Of a DNA stretch of 64,000 nt, positions 9,008-17,020 are shown in pieces. Positions within the stretch are counted from its first letter, which is position 1, and each line of letters starts with the position of its first letter. A program made the translations under genes and the position numbers. Origin of the DNA: Sphingomicrobium flavum (GTDB lineage Bacteria > Pseudomonadota > Alphaproteobacteria > Sphingomonadales > Sphingomonadaceae); the NCBI RefSeq assembly GCF_024721605.1, contig NZ_CP102630.1, positions 1 to 64,000 on the forward strand. Direction: 5' to 3'. The notes beneath the pieces are model-generated. The model was given only the letters and a program-made list of their open reading frames with translations, ran no database searches and was not told the origin of the DNA.

Positions 9008-11152
9008 TTGAGCTTCGACAGTCTATTGGATAGCGCACACGCGCGGGAGATCGACCCCGTTCTCGATTGCTTGGGTTATATCGCCCGCACGCAGGACCGG
9101 CCTTCATCGCCGGTCCTTTTGCGTGCGGGTCTCGCTGTTAACGATGCCGGTTTACTACCTTTTCACCAGGTCGAGCCGGCGCTCGACCAGGCAGGCATGC
9201 GCGGCATGCCCGTCACGCGCAAATTGCGCGGCTGGAAGGATCGCGATCTGCCGGCCATCCTCGAACTGGAAGGCGGCCGCGCGGTCGTCCTGCTCGAAAC
9301 CCGCGACGGACAGGCGCGCATCCACGCGCCCGGCGTCGAAGAGGATGTCTGGACCGACCTCGACGAAATCGCCGAGGCCTATACCGGCCAGGCGGTGGTG
9401 GTCGAACCCGATCCGACCAAGGAACGCGAAGGCGAACGTCCCTGGGACAAGGCCAAGCGCACCCACTGGTTCTGGTCCGAAGTCTGGAAGGCGCGCCGCG
9501 CTTTCTGGCCCGTCATCTTTGCCGCGCTGGTGATCAACCTTCTGGCGCTGGCGGTGCCGCTGTTCACGATGAACGTCTATGACCGCATCATCCCCAACAA
9601 TGCGGTAAGCTCGCTCTGGGTCCTGGCGCTGGGCGTCGTGCTGGCTTTGGGCTTCGATTATATGTTGCGGCTCGCGCGCGGCCAATTGGTCGATGAAATC
9701 GGGCGCAAGCTGGACGAGCGCTACAGCCAGAAAATCTTCGAAAAGGTCATGAACCTTCCCCTGTCCGAGCGGCAGGGGTCGACCGGCGCCTTTGCGCGGC
9801 GCGTGTCGGAATATGAAATGGTGCGCGATTTCTTCGCCTCCACCTCGGTAGTGCTGCTGGTGGACATCGCCTTCATGGTGATTTTCCTGGGCTTCATCGC
9901 CTTCTTTGCGGGCTGGCTGGTGTTCGTGCCGATCGCGGGCATCGTGTTGATGCTGGTGGCGGGCGTGGGCGTGCAGCGCGCGATGGGCCGCACCGCCGTG
10001 GACGCCCAGGCCGACAGCTCGCTTCAGCATAGCGTGCTGGTCGAGAGCATTTCGGGCGTGGAGACGCTGAAGTCCGCCGGTGCAGAAGGACAGATGCTGG
10101 GCCGCTGGAAACGTTTTTCGGCGATGAGCGGGGCGACGCAGGAAAAGATGCGCCGCCTGACCTCGATCGCCGTCAACCTGGCCTCGGTGGCGCAGCAGGC
10201 GATGAGCGTTGGTCTGATCATCGGCGGCTTCTATCTGTTCAACAATGGCGACATCACGATGGGCGCGATCATCGCGATCGTGATGATTGCCGGCCGCGCG
10301 ATGAGCCCGGTCGGGCAGTTCGCGCTGCTGATGACGCGCGGCAAGCAGGCCATGACGACGCTGGATTCGATCCAGCAGATGATGGAAGCGCCCGATGAGC
10401 GCACCATGGTCACCCGCTCGATCGTCCCTGAAATCCGCGAGGGCCGGATCGAATTGAAGGACCTGGCCTTCCGTTATCCGGGCGCACCGACGGATAGCCT
10501 GTCGGACCTCAATTTCTCGGTCACCCCGGGCGAGAAGATCGGCATTATCGGGCGGGTCGCGTCGGGCAAGTCGACACTGGGTCGCCTGCTCTGCGGGCTC
10601 TACGCGCCGAGCGAAGGGGTGATGACGGTCGATGGCCTCGACAGCCGCCAATATCATCCGCACCAGCTTCGGCAGGCCTTCCGCTTCGTCGGGCAGGATG
10701 CTGATCTCTTCTCGGGCACGGTGCGCGACAATCTGATGCTGGGTGCTGCGCGGGCGAGTGACGAGCAGTTGATCGATGCGGTCAAGAAATCGGGCGCGGA
10801 CATTTTCCTCAGCCAGGGTGCGTCGGGGTTCGACCTGACGGTGGGCGAGCGCGGCGGTCGGCTGTCGGGCGGGCAGCGCACCTTGCTGGTGCTGGCGCGC
10901 GCGCTGGTCAGCCCGTCCAAGATGCTGTTCCTCGATGAACCGACGGGCAATATGGACACACAGACCGAGCTTTATTTCATCGATCGGGTGAAGCAGGCGC
11001 TCGATCCTCAGCAGACGCTGATCGTGTCGACGCATCGCCACAACATGCTCAAGATCGTCGATCGCCTGCTGGTGATCGATGGCGGCAAGATCGTGGCTGA
11101 CGGCCCGCGCGATGAGGTACTGGCCAGGCTCAAGCAGGCCAGCCAGTCATGA
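9008..11152 (+). CDS. Type I secretion ABC transporter, permease/ATPase (LapB-like)
   Basis: About 714 residues in the LapB/HlyB layout: an N-terminal C39-peptidase-like domain (about 1-130) without an evident catalytic Cys-His pair, a six-helix membrane domain (about 160-430), and an ATPase domain. Walker A is GRVASGKST near residue 514, the signature LSGGQ near 618, and Walker B (FLDEP) near 640. It would drive ATP-dependent export of the adhesin through HlyD and TolC. The start is uncertain: TTG at 9008 is used because the conserved DPVLDCL segment begins soon after, but TTG at 9026 is also possible. It overlaps the next gene by ATGA. Confidence 0.93.
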   Translation: MSFDSLLDSAHAREIDPVLDCLGYIARTQDRPSSPVLLRAGLAVNDAGLLPFHQVEPALDQAGMRGMPVTRKLRGWKDRDLPAILELEGGRAVVLLETRDGQARIHAPGVEEDVWTDLDEIAEAYTGQAVVVEPDPTKEREGERPWDKAKRTHWFWSEVWKARRAFWPVIFAALVINLLALAVPLFTMNVYDRIIPNNAVSSLWVLALGVVLALGFDYMLRLARGQLVDEIGRKLDERYSQKIFEKVMNLPLSERQGSTGAFARRVSEYEMVRDFFASTSVVLLVDIAFMVIFLGFIAFFAGWLVFVPIAGIVLMLVAGVGVQRAMGRTAVDAQADSSLQHSVLVESISGVETLKSAGAEGQMLGRWKRFSAMSGATQEKMRRLTSIAVNLASVAQQAMSVGLIIGGFYLFNNGDITMGAIIAIVMIAGRAMSPVGQFALLMTRGKQAMTTLDSIQQMMEAPDERTMVTRSIVPEIREGRIELKDLAFRYPGAPTDSLSDLNFSVTPGEKIGIIGRVASGKSTLGRLLCGLYAPSEGVMTVDGLDSRQYHPHQLRQAFRFVGQDADLFSGTVRDNLMLGAARASDEQLIDAVKKSGADIFLSQGASGFDLTVGERGGRLSGGQRTLLVLARALVSPSKMLFLDEPTGNMDTQTELYFIDRVKQALDPQQTLIVSTHRHNMLKIVDRLLVIDGGKIVADGPRDEVLARLKQASQS
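9084..9129 (+). other. Terminator-like hairpin inside the 5' end of the ABC gene
   Basis: Arms CCCGCACGC (9084-9092) and GCGTGCGGG (9121-9129) enclose a second perfect stem GGACCGG/CCGGTCC (9094-9100, 9110-9116), with TTTT at 9117-9120. The combined stem is about 16-17 bp, begins 76 bases after the proposed start, and lies within conserved coding sequence. It could be an intragenic attenuator or a translational control element. Confidence 0.5.
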
Positions 11153-12159
11153 TGCAGCTGCGCTCCTTCAAGCCCACGCGCATGGAAGTCGCCGCGCTGA
11201 TCATGGCGCTGGTGCTGGGCGTGATCGCGCTGGGCGAAACGCGCCAGGCGCCCGCGCAGGCGGCCGTTTCGGTCCCGCTGATGCCGGTCGAAGCCAAGGC
11301 GCTGATCGATGCGACAACGGGCGCCGACCTGGTCGCCTTCGAAGCGGTCGGCCAGTCGGCGCAGATGATCAACGCATCCTTGCCGTTCGACCGGGCGGGT
11401 CTGGATGCGGCGCGTCCCTTCGCCGGGGGCGGTGGTCGCGATTATGACCGTGCGCATCTGTGCCTCACCCAGGCCATCTACTATGAAGCCGGCTTCGAGC
11501 CCAAGGCGGGCCGCCGCGCGGTTGCGCAGGTCGTGCTGAACCGCGTTCGCCATCCCGCTTTCGCCAGCTCGGTCTGCGGGGTGGTCTATGAAGGCGCCAG
11601 GAAGCCCGTTTGCCAGTTCAGCTTCACCTGCGACGGCTCGCTCGAGCGGCGGCCGCAGGCGGCGGCCTGGGCCGAAGCCAAGCAGATCGCACGCGAGGCG
11701 CTGGGCGGCCATGTCGAGGCATCGGTCGGCACCGCAACGCATTATCATGCCGATTATGTCGCGCCGAAATGGGCGCCCAAGCTGACCAAGGTCGACAAGC
11801 TGGGGGCGCATATCTTCTATCGCTGGCCGGGCAGCTGGGGGCGTCGCAGCGCCTTTGGCCAGGCCTATCGCGGCGAGCCTTACGATCCCGCCTCGCTGCG
11901 CCCGACCCGCTATCTGGGCAAGACCATCACCGAGGAAATCATTGCTGCGGTCGAGCCCGAAGTGCCGGCCGGCCCCGCCGTCGCGCGGGCGGAAAATGAT
12001 GTCGGCGGGCTGCTCGACACGAGCAAGGGCTGGACGCTTTCCATTCCCGATCCTGCCGAAGCGAGTGCGGGCGCCAAGGCGCTCGAGCGGCAGCAGCAGG
12101 GACTTCAGAATATCGCGGTCGCCGACACCGGCACCGCCAGTCAGACGGGTGCACGATGA
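11149..12159 (+). CDS. SleB/CwlJ-type cell-wall hydrolase inside the exporter operon
   Basis: About 336 residues: a short cytoplasmic start, one N-terminal membrane anchor (about 12-29), a linker, and a Hydrolase_2 (SleB) domain from about residue 100. The CLTQAIYYEAG segment (about 105-114) contains the probable catalytic Glu; NRVRHPAF, a Cys pair and ATHYHADYV follow as in this family. Such enzymes cleave peptidoglycan, and this one would act at the periplasmic face. It overlaps both neighbours by ATGA, so it is translationally coupled to the ABC and HlyD genes. A role in opening the wall for exporter assembly is inference. Confidence 0.9.
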   Translation: MMQLRSFKPTRMEVAALIMALVLGVIALGETRQAPAQAAVSVPLMPVEAKALIDATTGADLVAFEAVGQSAQMINASLPFDRAGLDAARPFAGGGGRDYDRAHLCLTQAIYYEAGFEPKAGRRAVAQVVLNRVRHPAFASSVCGVVYEGARKPVCQFSFTCDGSLERRPQAAAWAEAKQIAREALGGHVEASVGTATHYHADYVAPKWAPKLTKVDKLGAHIFYRWPGSWGRRSAFGQAYRGEPYDPASLRPTRYLGKTITEEIIAAVEPEVPAGPAVARAENDVGGLLDTSKGWTLSIPDPAEASAGAKALERQQQGLQNIAVADTGTASQTGAR

Positions 12160-13442
12160 ACGCCTTTTCCTTTATCAACGGCGACAAGGCCAAATCGAAG
12201 GCGCCGATGGGCTCTGCGCAAAAAACGATCATGCTGATCGGCATTGCGTTCGCGCTGTTCCTGATCTGGGGCGCGATCGCGCAGGTAGACGAAGTGACGC
12301 GGGGCCAGGGGGAAGTCATCCCTTCGGGCCGCATCCAGCTGATCCAGTCGTCCGAGCCGGCCATCATCGAGGAATTGCTGGTCCGTTCGGGCCAGACGGT
12401 GGAGCGCGGACAGCTGCTGGCGCGGCTGGACGACACGCAGAGCGCCTCCGAACTGGGCCAGATCGAAGCTGAAACGCAGTCGCTCCAGGCGCGCGAAGCA
12501 CGGCTGCGCGCCGAAGGCACCGGGGCGGCATTGAGCTGCGTCGGGGCAGGGTGCAGCGATGAACAGCAGGTCAGCGCGGCCCGCCGTTCGGCCTTGAGCA
12601 GCCGGGTCAGCGCCCTGGCCGCGCAGGCCGAACAGTCACGCCGCGATGCCGGCGAAGCGCAGGCCACGATCGACAGCCTTACCAGCTCGCTGCGGCTGGC
12701 GCGGCAGAATGTGACCCGCCTAGAGCCGTTGGCCGCGCGCAATATCGTGCCGCAGACCGAACTGGATACGGCGCGGCGCGAAGTGATCGATCTTGAAGGC
12801 CGGATCGCCGCTGCACGCGAACAGCGCGGCCGCGCCCAGGCTGCGGTCAACGAAGCCAATGCGCAGGCCGCCGAAGCGCGCGCCAGCTTCCGCCAGGAAG
12901 CGCTCGACGAGCGCAGCCGCGTCGCCGAGCGCATCGCGGTCAACGAACAATCGCTGCGCGGCGCCGAAGGGCGCGTGGCGCGAACCGAATTGCGCTCGCC
13001 CGTCAACGGCGTCGTCAACGACGTGCAGGTCACCACCATCGGCGGCTTCGTCCAGGCGGGCGAAAAGGTGATGGAAGTGGTGCCGGTGGGCGACAAGTTG
13101 CTGGTGGAAACCCGCGTCCGCCCGGCGGACATCGCCTTCGTGGCGGTGGGCGACAAGGCACTGGTCACCGTGACCGCCTATGATTTTTCCATCTATGGCG
13201 GGCTGGAAGGCAAGGTGGTGCAGGTCAGTGCCGACAGCCTCTATGACGAGGTCGAGCGCGAAGCCTATTTCAACGTCATCGTCGAAACCGACCGTGCATT
13301 CCTTGAAAATAAGGGGCGCCGCCTGCCGATCACGCCGGGCATGATGACCGACACCCAGATCATCACCGGGCGCAAGAGCGTGCTCGCTTACCTGTTAAAG
13401 CCTATCCAGAAGGCGACCAACGAAGCGCTGCGCGAGCGTTAG
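12156..13442 (+). CDS. HlyD-family type I secretion periplasmic adaptor (LapC-like)
   Basis: About 428 residues: cytoplasmic N-terminus, one membrane helix (about 23-44), a lipoyl half-motif (GEVIPSGRIQLIQ), a long Ala/Glu/Arg coiled-coil hairpin (about 95-280), the second lipoyl half (RTELRSPVNGVV), and a beta-barrel ending in the family's PGMMTDTQIITGRKSVL segment. It would bridge the ABC transporter and TolC. It overlaps the wall hydrolase by ATGA. Its stop overlaps the convergent protease gene by four bases, so no classical terminator separates them. Confidence 0.95.
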   Translation: MNAFSFINGDKAKSKAPMGSAQKTIMLIGIAFALFLIWGAIAQVDEVTRGQGEVIPSGRIQLIQSSEPAIIEELLVRSGQTVERGQLLARLDDTQSASELGQIEAETQSLQAREARLRAEGTGAALSCVGAGCSDEQQVSAARRSALSSRVSALAAQAEQSRRDAGEAQATIDSLTSSLRLARQNVTRLEPLAARNIVPQTELDTARREVIDLEGRIAAAREQRGRAQAAVNEANAQAAEARASFRQEALDERSRVAERIAVNEQSLRGAEGRVARTELRSPVNGVVNDVQVTTIGGFVQAGEKVMEVVPVGDKLLVETRVRPADIAFVAVGDKALVTVTAYDFSIYGGLEGKVVQVSADSLYDEVEREAYFNVIVETDRAFLENKGRRLPITPGMMTDTQIITGRKSVLAYLLKPIQKATNEALRER

Positions 13443-14386
13443 AGCGCGAAGGACGGGATCGGCAGCGATGCCGTGATCGCGACCGGGACCTCAGAATATT
13501 TGCGCTGCGGACGGGCCGCGTCGGCGGTGAAGATGGGCGGCGCGACGGGCTGGCGCTCATAGCCGTGGGTCCAGCGCCCCGTCGACGCATAGGTCAGGAT
13601 CGGGCGGAAATCGGCGATGGCGTTGGCATCTTCGATGCGGTCGGTATTGTTGTCGAGCACGAGGAACTTGCCCTCGCTGCGCACCACCAGCACCGCATGA
13701 TCGGCGCGGCGGATGAGATCCTTGGCTACGACCAGATAGAGATCGTCGGCGCGGAAACCCGCGGCTTTCAGCATCGCCATCTTGGCAATCGCATAATCTT
13801 CGCAATCGCCGCGGCCTGCGGCCAGCGTATCGGAAGCGCGCACCCAGCGGTCACGCACGCCGAAGCGGTCGAGGTCTTCCACGAAGGAAACGCGGTCGTT
13901 GACGTAGCGGTTGATCGCCTCGATCGCTTCGCGTTCGGAGGTGCTGGCCACCATGCGAGCGAAGTCGGCGGCGGCGCCATGGACGGGCGCGCGCGCGACA
14001 GTGTTCCAGCGGGTGTCAAAGGGCGTGCGGTCGACCTCGAGCGCGATGGTGCCGAAAATATCGGGGCGGCTGGCATGGGCAGCCTTGACGACGCGGTGGG
14101 CGGGCAACGACGCAGCGGTATAGCTGGCAGCCGGCGCGATGGGCGCGCCAAACGTCACCGATGCGGTGGTGGCGCCATTCTGATTCGACATGATGGCGGC
14201 GAGGCTGGAGGTCTGGCCGCCGAGGATTGCGTTCGACTTCGCGCTGGTCACCGGCGCATGATAGGCGGCGAGCTGCGGCGCCGCGGCATGCGGGTCGAGG
14301 CTGTCGGTGGCCGACGCGCTCGTCGCGGCGAAGGGCGCCGTGAAGAGGGCAAGGCCAGCGGTCAGGACAGTTCGCGTCTTCATCAT
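13439..14386 (-). CDS. Transglutaminase-like cysteine protease (BTLCP, LapG-type)
   Basis: About 315 residues with a signal peptide and a bacterial transglutaminase-like cysteine peptidase domain (PF06035 type). The triad is visible: Cys195 in GRGDCEDYA, His230 in ADHAVLV and Asp245 in LDNNTD. LapG relatives cut the periplasmic N-terminal anchor of giant adhesins and so release them from the cell when c-di-GMP falls. Lying end-to-end with the exporter operon, it probably processes the adhesin, but the expected cleavage site is upstream of the window and no LapD-like receptor is visible here. The tandem ATG at 14386/14383 directly precedes the signal peptide; an upstream TTG at 14413 is less likely. 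Confidence 0.88.
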   Translation of the reverse strand: MMKTRTVLTAGLALFTAPFAATSASATDSLDPHAAAPQLAAYHAPVTSAKSNAILGGQTSSLAAIMSNQNGATTASVTFGAPIAPAASYTAASLPAHRVVKAAHASRPDIFGTIALEVDRTPFDTRWNTVARAPVHGAAADFARMVASTSEREAIEAINRYVNDRVSFVEDLDRFGVRDRWVRASDTLAAGRGDCEDYAIAKMAMLKAAGFRADDLYLVVAKDLIRRADHAVLVVRSEGKFLVLDNNTDRIEDANAIADFRPILTYASTGRWTHGYERQPVAPPIFTADAARPQRKYSEVPVAITASLPIPSFAL

Positions 14387-14460
14387 GCCCAGACTTTTTG
14401 CAGGACAAGACAAAATTCCGGCTAAGGGCCACGGTTAGCCCCGAATTAACCATGGGCTAT

Positions 14461-15246
14461 TCAGTCCGCAGCGGACACAAATCGCTCCACGAGGGAATTG
14501 AAGGCGTCAGGACGCTCCGCATTGGCGAGGTGTCCGGCCCCTTTTACGATCGCCACTTCGCTGCCCTTAACCAGTTGTGACAAGGCGCGGCTGAGCGCGG
14601 GCGGGGTCACCTGGTCTTCATCGCCGCAGGGTATGAGGGTGGGGATCGCAATGGCGGCCGCACGCTCGCGTTGATCGGCCAGCCAGACTGCCTCGGCGCC
14701 CTGGGCATAGGTGGAGACGGGGATGGCGGCCATGGTTTCGATGACTTCGTCGCGCAGCCCCGCAGGCGGCTTATCGCCGAGCAGGACATCGACGCGTGCT
14801 TCGGCGAGCGCGCGCATCCCGATCTGTTGCGCGGCACTGGTCGAGCGGTCGTAGATACCCTGCCCATCTGGGTGCACGGCAAAGCTGTCAGCGATGATAA
14901 GGCTGGCGCAGCGCTGCGGCGCGAGCGTGGCCATGGCGATCGCCACCACCCCGCCCAGGGAAAGCCCGCAAATATGCGCACGGTCGATGGCCACGGCATC
15001 GAGCAGCGCAATCATCGCGCGCGCATAATCATCGCGGCTGGTCGCTTCGACGGGCGCGCTGTCGCCATAGCCCGGATAATCGGCAGCCAGCGCGTGGCGC
15101 GTCTGGCCGAAATGATCGAGCTGGGGGCGCCAGACGCTCTTGTCCGATCCGACGCCGTGGAGGAACAGGATGGGCAGGCCCGTGGGGTCTTGCGGGCGGG
15201 CCTGGAGCAGGCCGATGCGCCCCGCAGCGGTGTCGATCGCGTTCAT
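14461..15246 (-). CDS. Alpha/beta-fold hydrolase
   Basis: About 261 residues with the canonical fold: oxyanion strand LFLHGVGSDKSVW (about 28-40), nucleophile elbow GLSLGG with Ser96, an acid in CGDEDQVTP, and the His in GAGHLANAERP near the C-terminus. It resembles 3-oxoadipate enol-lactonase and related esterases, but no catabolic partners are present, so the substrate is unknown. The ATG at 15246 begins the conserved region; the open frame further upstream overlaps the divergent ferredoxin-like gene and is not credible. Confidence 0.88.
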   Translation of the reverse strand: MNAIDTAAGRIGLLQARPQDPTGLPILFLHGVGSDKSVWRPQLDHFGQTRHALAADYPGYGDSAPVEATSRDDYARAMIALLDAVAIDRAHICGLSLGGVVAIAMATLAPQRCASLIIADSFAVHPDGQGIYDRSTSAAQQIGMRALAEARVDVLLGDKPPAGLRDEVIETMAAIPVSTYAQGAEAVWLADQRERAAAIAIPTLIPCGDEDQVTPPALSRALSQLVKGSEVAIVKGAGHLANAERPDAFNSLVERFVSAAD

Positions 15247-15310
15247 GGCACCATGATGCCCGCGCTTCACCGCTTTGCAAGCCCATGCTTTGGCCCTAGC
15301 GTGGCGCGCG

Positions 15311-15841
15311 ATGAGCAGCATGAGTGTCAATGGCGATCCCGTGCGGTTCCGGCTCGATCCGGAGACGCCGCTGATCTTTGCGCTGCGCGATGCGGCCAAT
15401 CTGACAGGCGCCAAATATGGCTGCGACGATGGTAGCTGCCATGCCTGCACGGTGATCGTCGACGGGCAGGCGGTGCGCAGCTGCCAGGTCAGGCTGCGCG
15501 ACCTTGAAGGTGCGGCGGTGACGACGATCGAGGGCTTGTCGGCCGGTGGCCAGCATCCCGTGCAGAAAGCCTGGGCCGAGGAAAATGCCAGCCTGTGCGG
15601 ATTTTGCGAGCCGGGCATGATCATGGCGATGGCGGCGCTGCTGGCGACCAATGGCCGGCCCGACGCCAAGGATTTCGCCGCGCTGCCCAATGCCTGCCCC
15701 TGCGGCGGGGGCGCCGGGTTCATCCGCGCCGGGCTGGCGGCGGCGCGGGCGGTGCAGGCCGATGAAGCGCCGGTCGAGCCGCCTCAAGCCGAGCCCGAGG
15801 CCAGCGAAAGCGCGCAAAATGCGCCGCAACAGGCGCAATAG
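15311..15841 (+). CDS. Orphan [2Fe-2S] protein like the small subunit of molybdenum hydroxylases
   Basis: About 176 residues. It matches the electron-transfer subunit of the xanthine dehydrogenase/isoquinoline 1-oxidoreductase family. All eight cluster ligands are visible: Cys38, 43, 46 and 58 for the plant-ferredoxin cluster, and Cys96, 99, 129 and 131 for the helical cluster. The usual CGYCQ motif is CGFCE here and NxCRCG is NACPCG. A Pro/Glu/Gln-rich tail of about 30 residues follows. No molybdopterin-binding large subunit lies nearby, so its partner is unknown. The start may instead be ATG 15320. Confidence 0.85.
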   Translation: MSSMSVNGDPVRFRLDPETPLIFALRDAANLTGAKYGCDDGSCHACTVIVDGQAVRSCQVRLRDLEGAAVTTIEGLSAGGQHPVQKAWAEENASLCGFCEPGMIMAMAALLATNGRPDAKDFAALPNACPCGGGAGFIRAGLAAARAVQADEAPVEPPQAEPEASESAQNAPQQAQ

Positions 15842-15915
15842 GTTCAGCTTCGGCTCATCTTGCCTGTGCCACTTCCTGTCATAACGAGTGCGTATTTTTG
15901 TGAGGAGATTCGCGG

Positions 15916-16854
15916 ATGAGAAGCGCGATCACACTGGCGCTGGCCATGGCCCTTGTGGCGCCTGCCGCGGCTGCCGCCGATCTTGAAGGGCTGGATTCCG
16001 GCCTCGAACAGCGAGCCGATCCCGACCGCGACGATGTCGGCGAGCGCAAGGCGCAGCGCGCCAAGGAACGGCGCGCGCAGCGGAGCGAAGCCCGCAGCGA
16101 ACGGCGCAGCGAAAACCGTGAAGTGCGCCAGGAGCGCCGCAAACAGCGTGTAGAAGCGCGCCCCGAACGGCGTGAACGGCGGGCCGAGCGCCGCGACGAG
16201 CGCCCGGTCGAACGCGTGTCGGTTCGCCCCGGCCGCGACATCACCGTCGATCGCACGCGCCAGGTCGAACGGCGCGACAACCGCATCGAGCGGCGCCGCG
16301 ACCAGCGCGTCGACCGCATCGAGCGCCGCGACCAGCGCACCGACCGCATCGAGAACCGCCGCGACCAGCGCACACAGCGGGTCCGCGACCAGCGCGATGA
16401 GAATGTCGCGCGTTATCGCGACAGCGGCCCGCTCTACGAGCGCGTGCGCGAACGCCAGCGCGAAGCGCGCCGCGATGCACGCCGTGACGGCTATCGTGAC
16501 GGTTATCGCGAAGCCCGCCGCGACTATCGCGACGGCAATTATCGCCACTGGCAGCGTAACGAATGGCGTCGTGACCGTCGGTATGACTGGCGCCATTATC
16601 GCGATCGCAACCGGTCGATCTTCCGCGTCGGCGTCTATTACGATCCGTTCGGCTATAATTATCGCCGCTTCGACATCGGTTATCGCCTGTGGCCCAACTA
16701 TTATAACCAGCGCTACTGGATCAGCGATCCGTGGCACTATCGCCTGCCGCCGGCCTATGGGCCCTACCGCTGGGTGCGTTATTATGACGATGCGCTGCTG
16801 GTGAATATCTATACCGGCAATGTCGTCGACGTATTGTACGACTTCTTCTGGTAG
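15916..16854 (+). CDS. RcnB-family secreted protein with a long Arg-rich region
   Basis: About 312 residues: signal peptide (about 1-22), then about 180 residues packed with Arg/Glu/Asp/Gln repeats of the RRDQR type, then a Tyr/Trp-rich domain. The C-terminus (LPPAYGPYRWVRYYDDALLV, then YTGNVVDVLYDFFW) is the RcnB signature. RcnB in E. coli is a periplasmic protein linked to nickel/cobalt homeostasis; a metal role here is only by family. A GAGGAG ribosome site precedes the ATG, and a strong terminator follows at 16877. Confidence 0.85.
   Translation: MRSAITLALAMALVAPAAAAADLEGLDSGLEQRADPDRDDVGERKAQRAKERRAQRSEARSERRSENREVRQERRKQRVEARPERRERRAERRDERPVERVSVRPGRDITVDRTRQVERRDNRIERRRDQRVDRIERRDQRTDRIENRRDQRTQRVRDQRDENVARYRDSGPLYERVRERQREARRDARRDGYRDGYREARRDYRDGNYRHWQRNEWRRDRRYDWRHYRDRNRSIFRVGVYYDPFGYNYRRFDIGYRLWPNYYNQRYWISDPWHYRLPPAYGPYRWVRYYDDALLVNIYTGNVVDVLYDFFW
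16255..16410 (+). repeat. Imperfect coding repeats for Arg-rich segment
   Basis: Imperfect units containing the codons for RIERRDQRxDR recur with a spacing of roughly 30-36 bases within the RcnB-like gene. They encode charged low-complexity sequence and are likely to vary in copy number by slippage. Confidence 0.6.
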
Positions 16855-16876
16855 TCGCGCGCAGCATATCTTGAGG

Positions 16877-16909
16877 AAAGGGGCGTTGCCTTCGGGCAGC
16901 GCCCTTTTT
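16877..16909 (+). terminator. Rho-independent terminator after the RcnB-like gene
   Basis: Stem GGGCGTTGCC (16881-16890) pairs with GGCAGCGCCC (16895-16904) around a stable TTCG tetraloop with one G-T pair. It is preceded by AAAG and followed by TTTTT (16905-16909). This is the clearest intrinsic terminator in the window and ends the gene before it. Confidence 0.85.
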
Positions 16910-17020
16910 CCATCCGCGCCCGCCGTTCGCAGAAGCGGGAGCAAGTCTGGGCGAATTGCGTTCGATCCCGTGATGGGCCGCGCTAGGGTCGTGCCCAAAT
17001 ATTCTTGAAGGTTTCAATCC

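Noticed and set aside
16255-16410. CRISPR-like spacing of repeats
   Set aside because: The units are imperfect coding repeats for Arg-rich protein, with no conserved repeat/unique spacer alternation and no cas genes.
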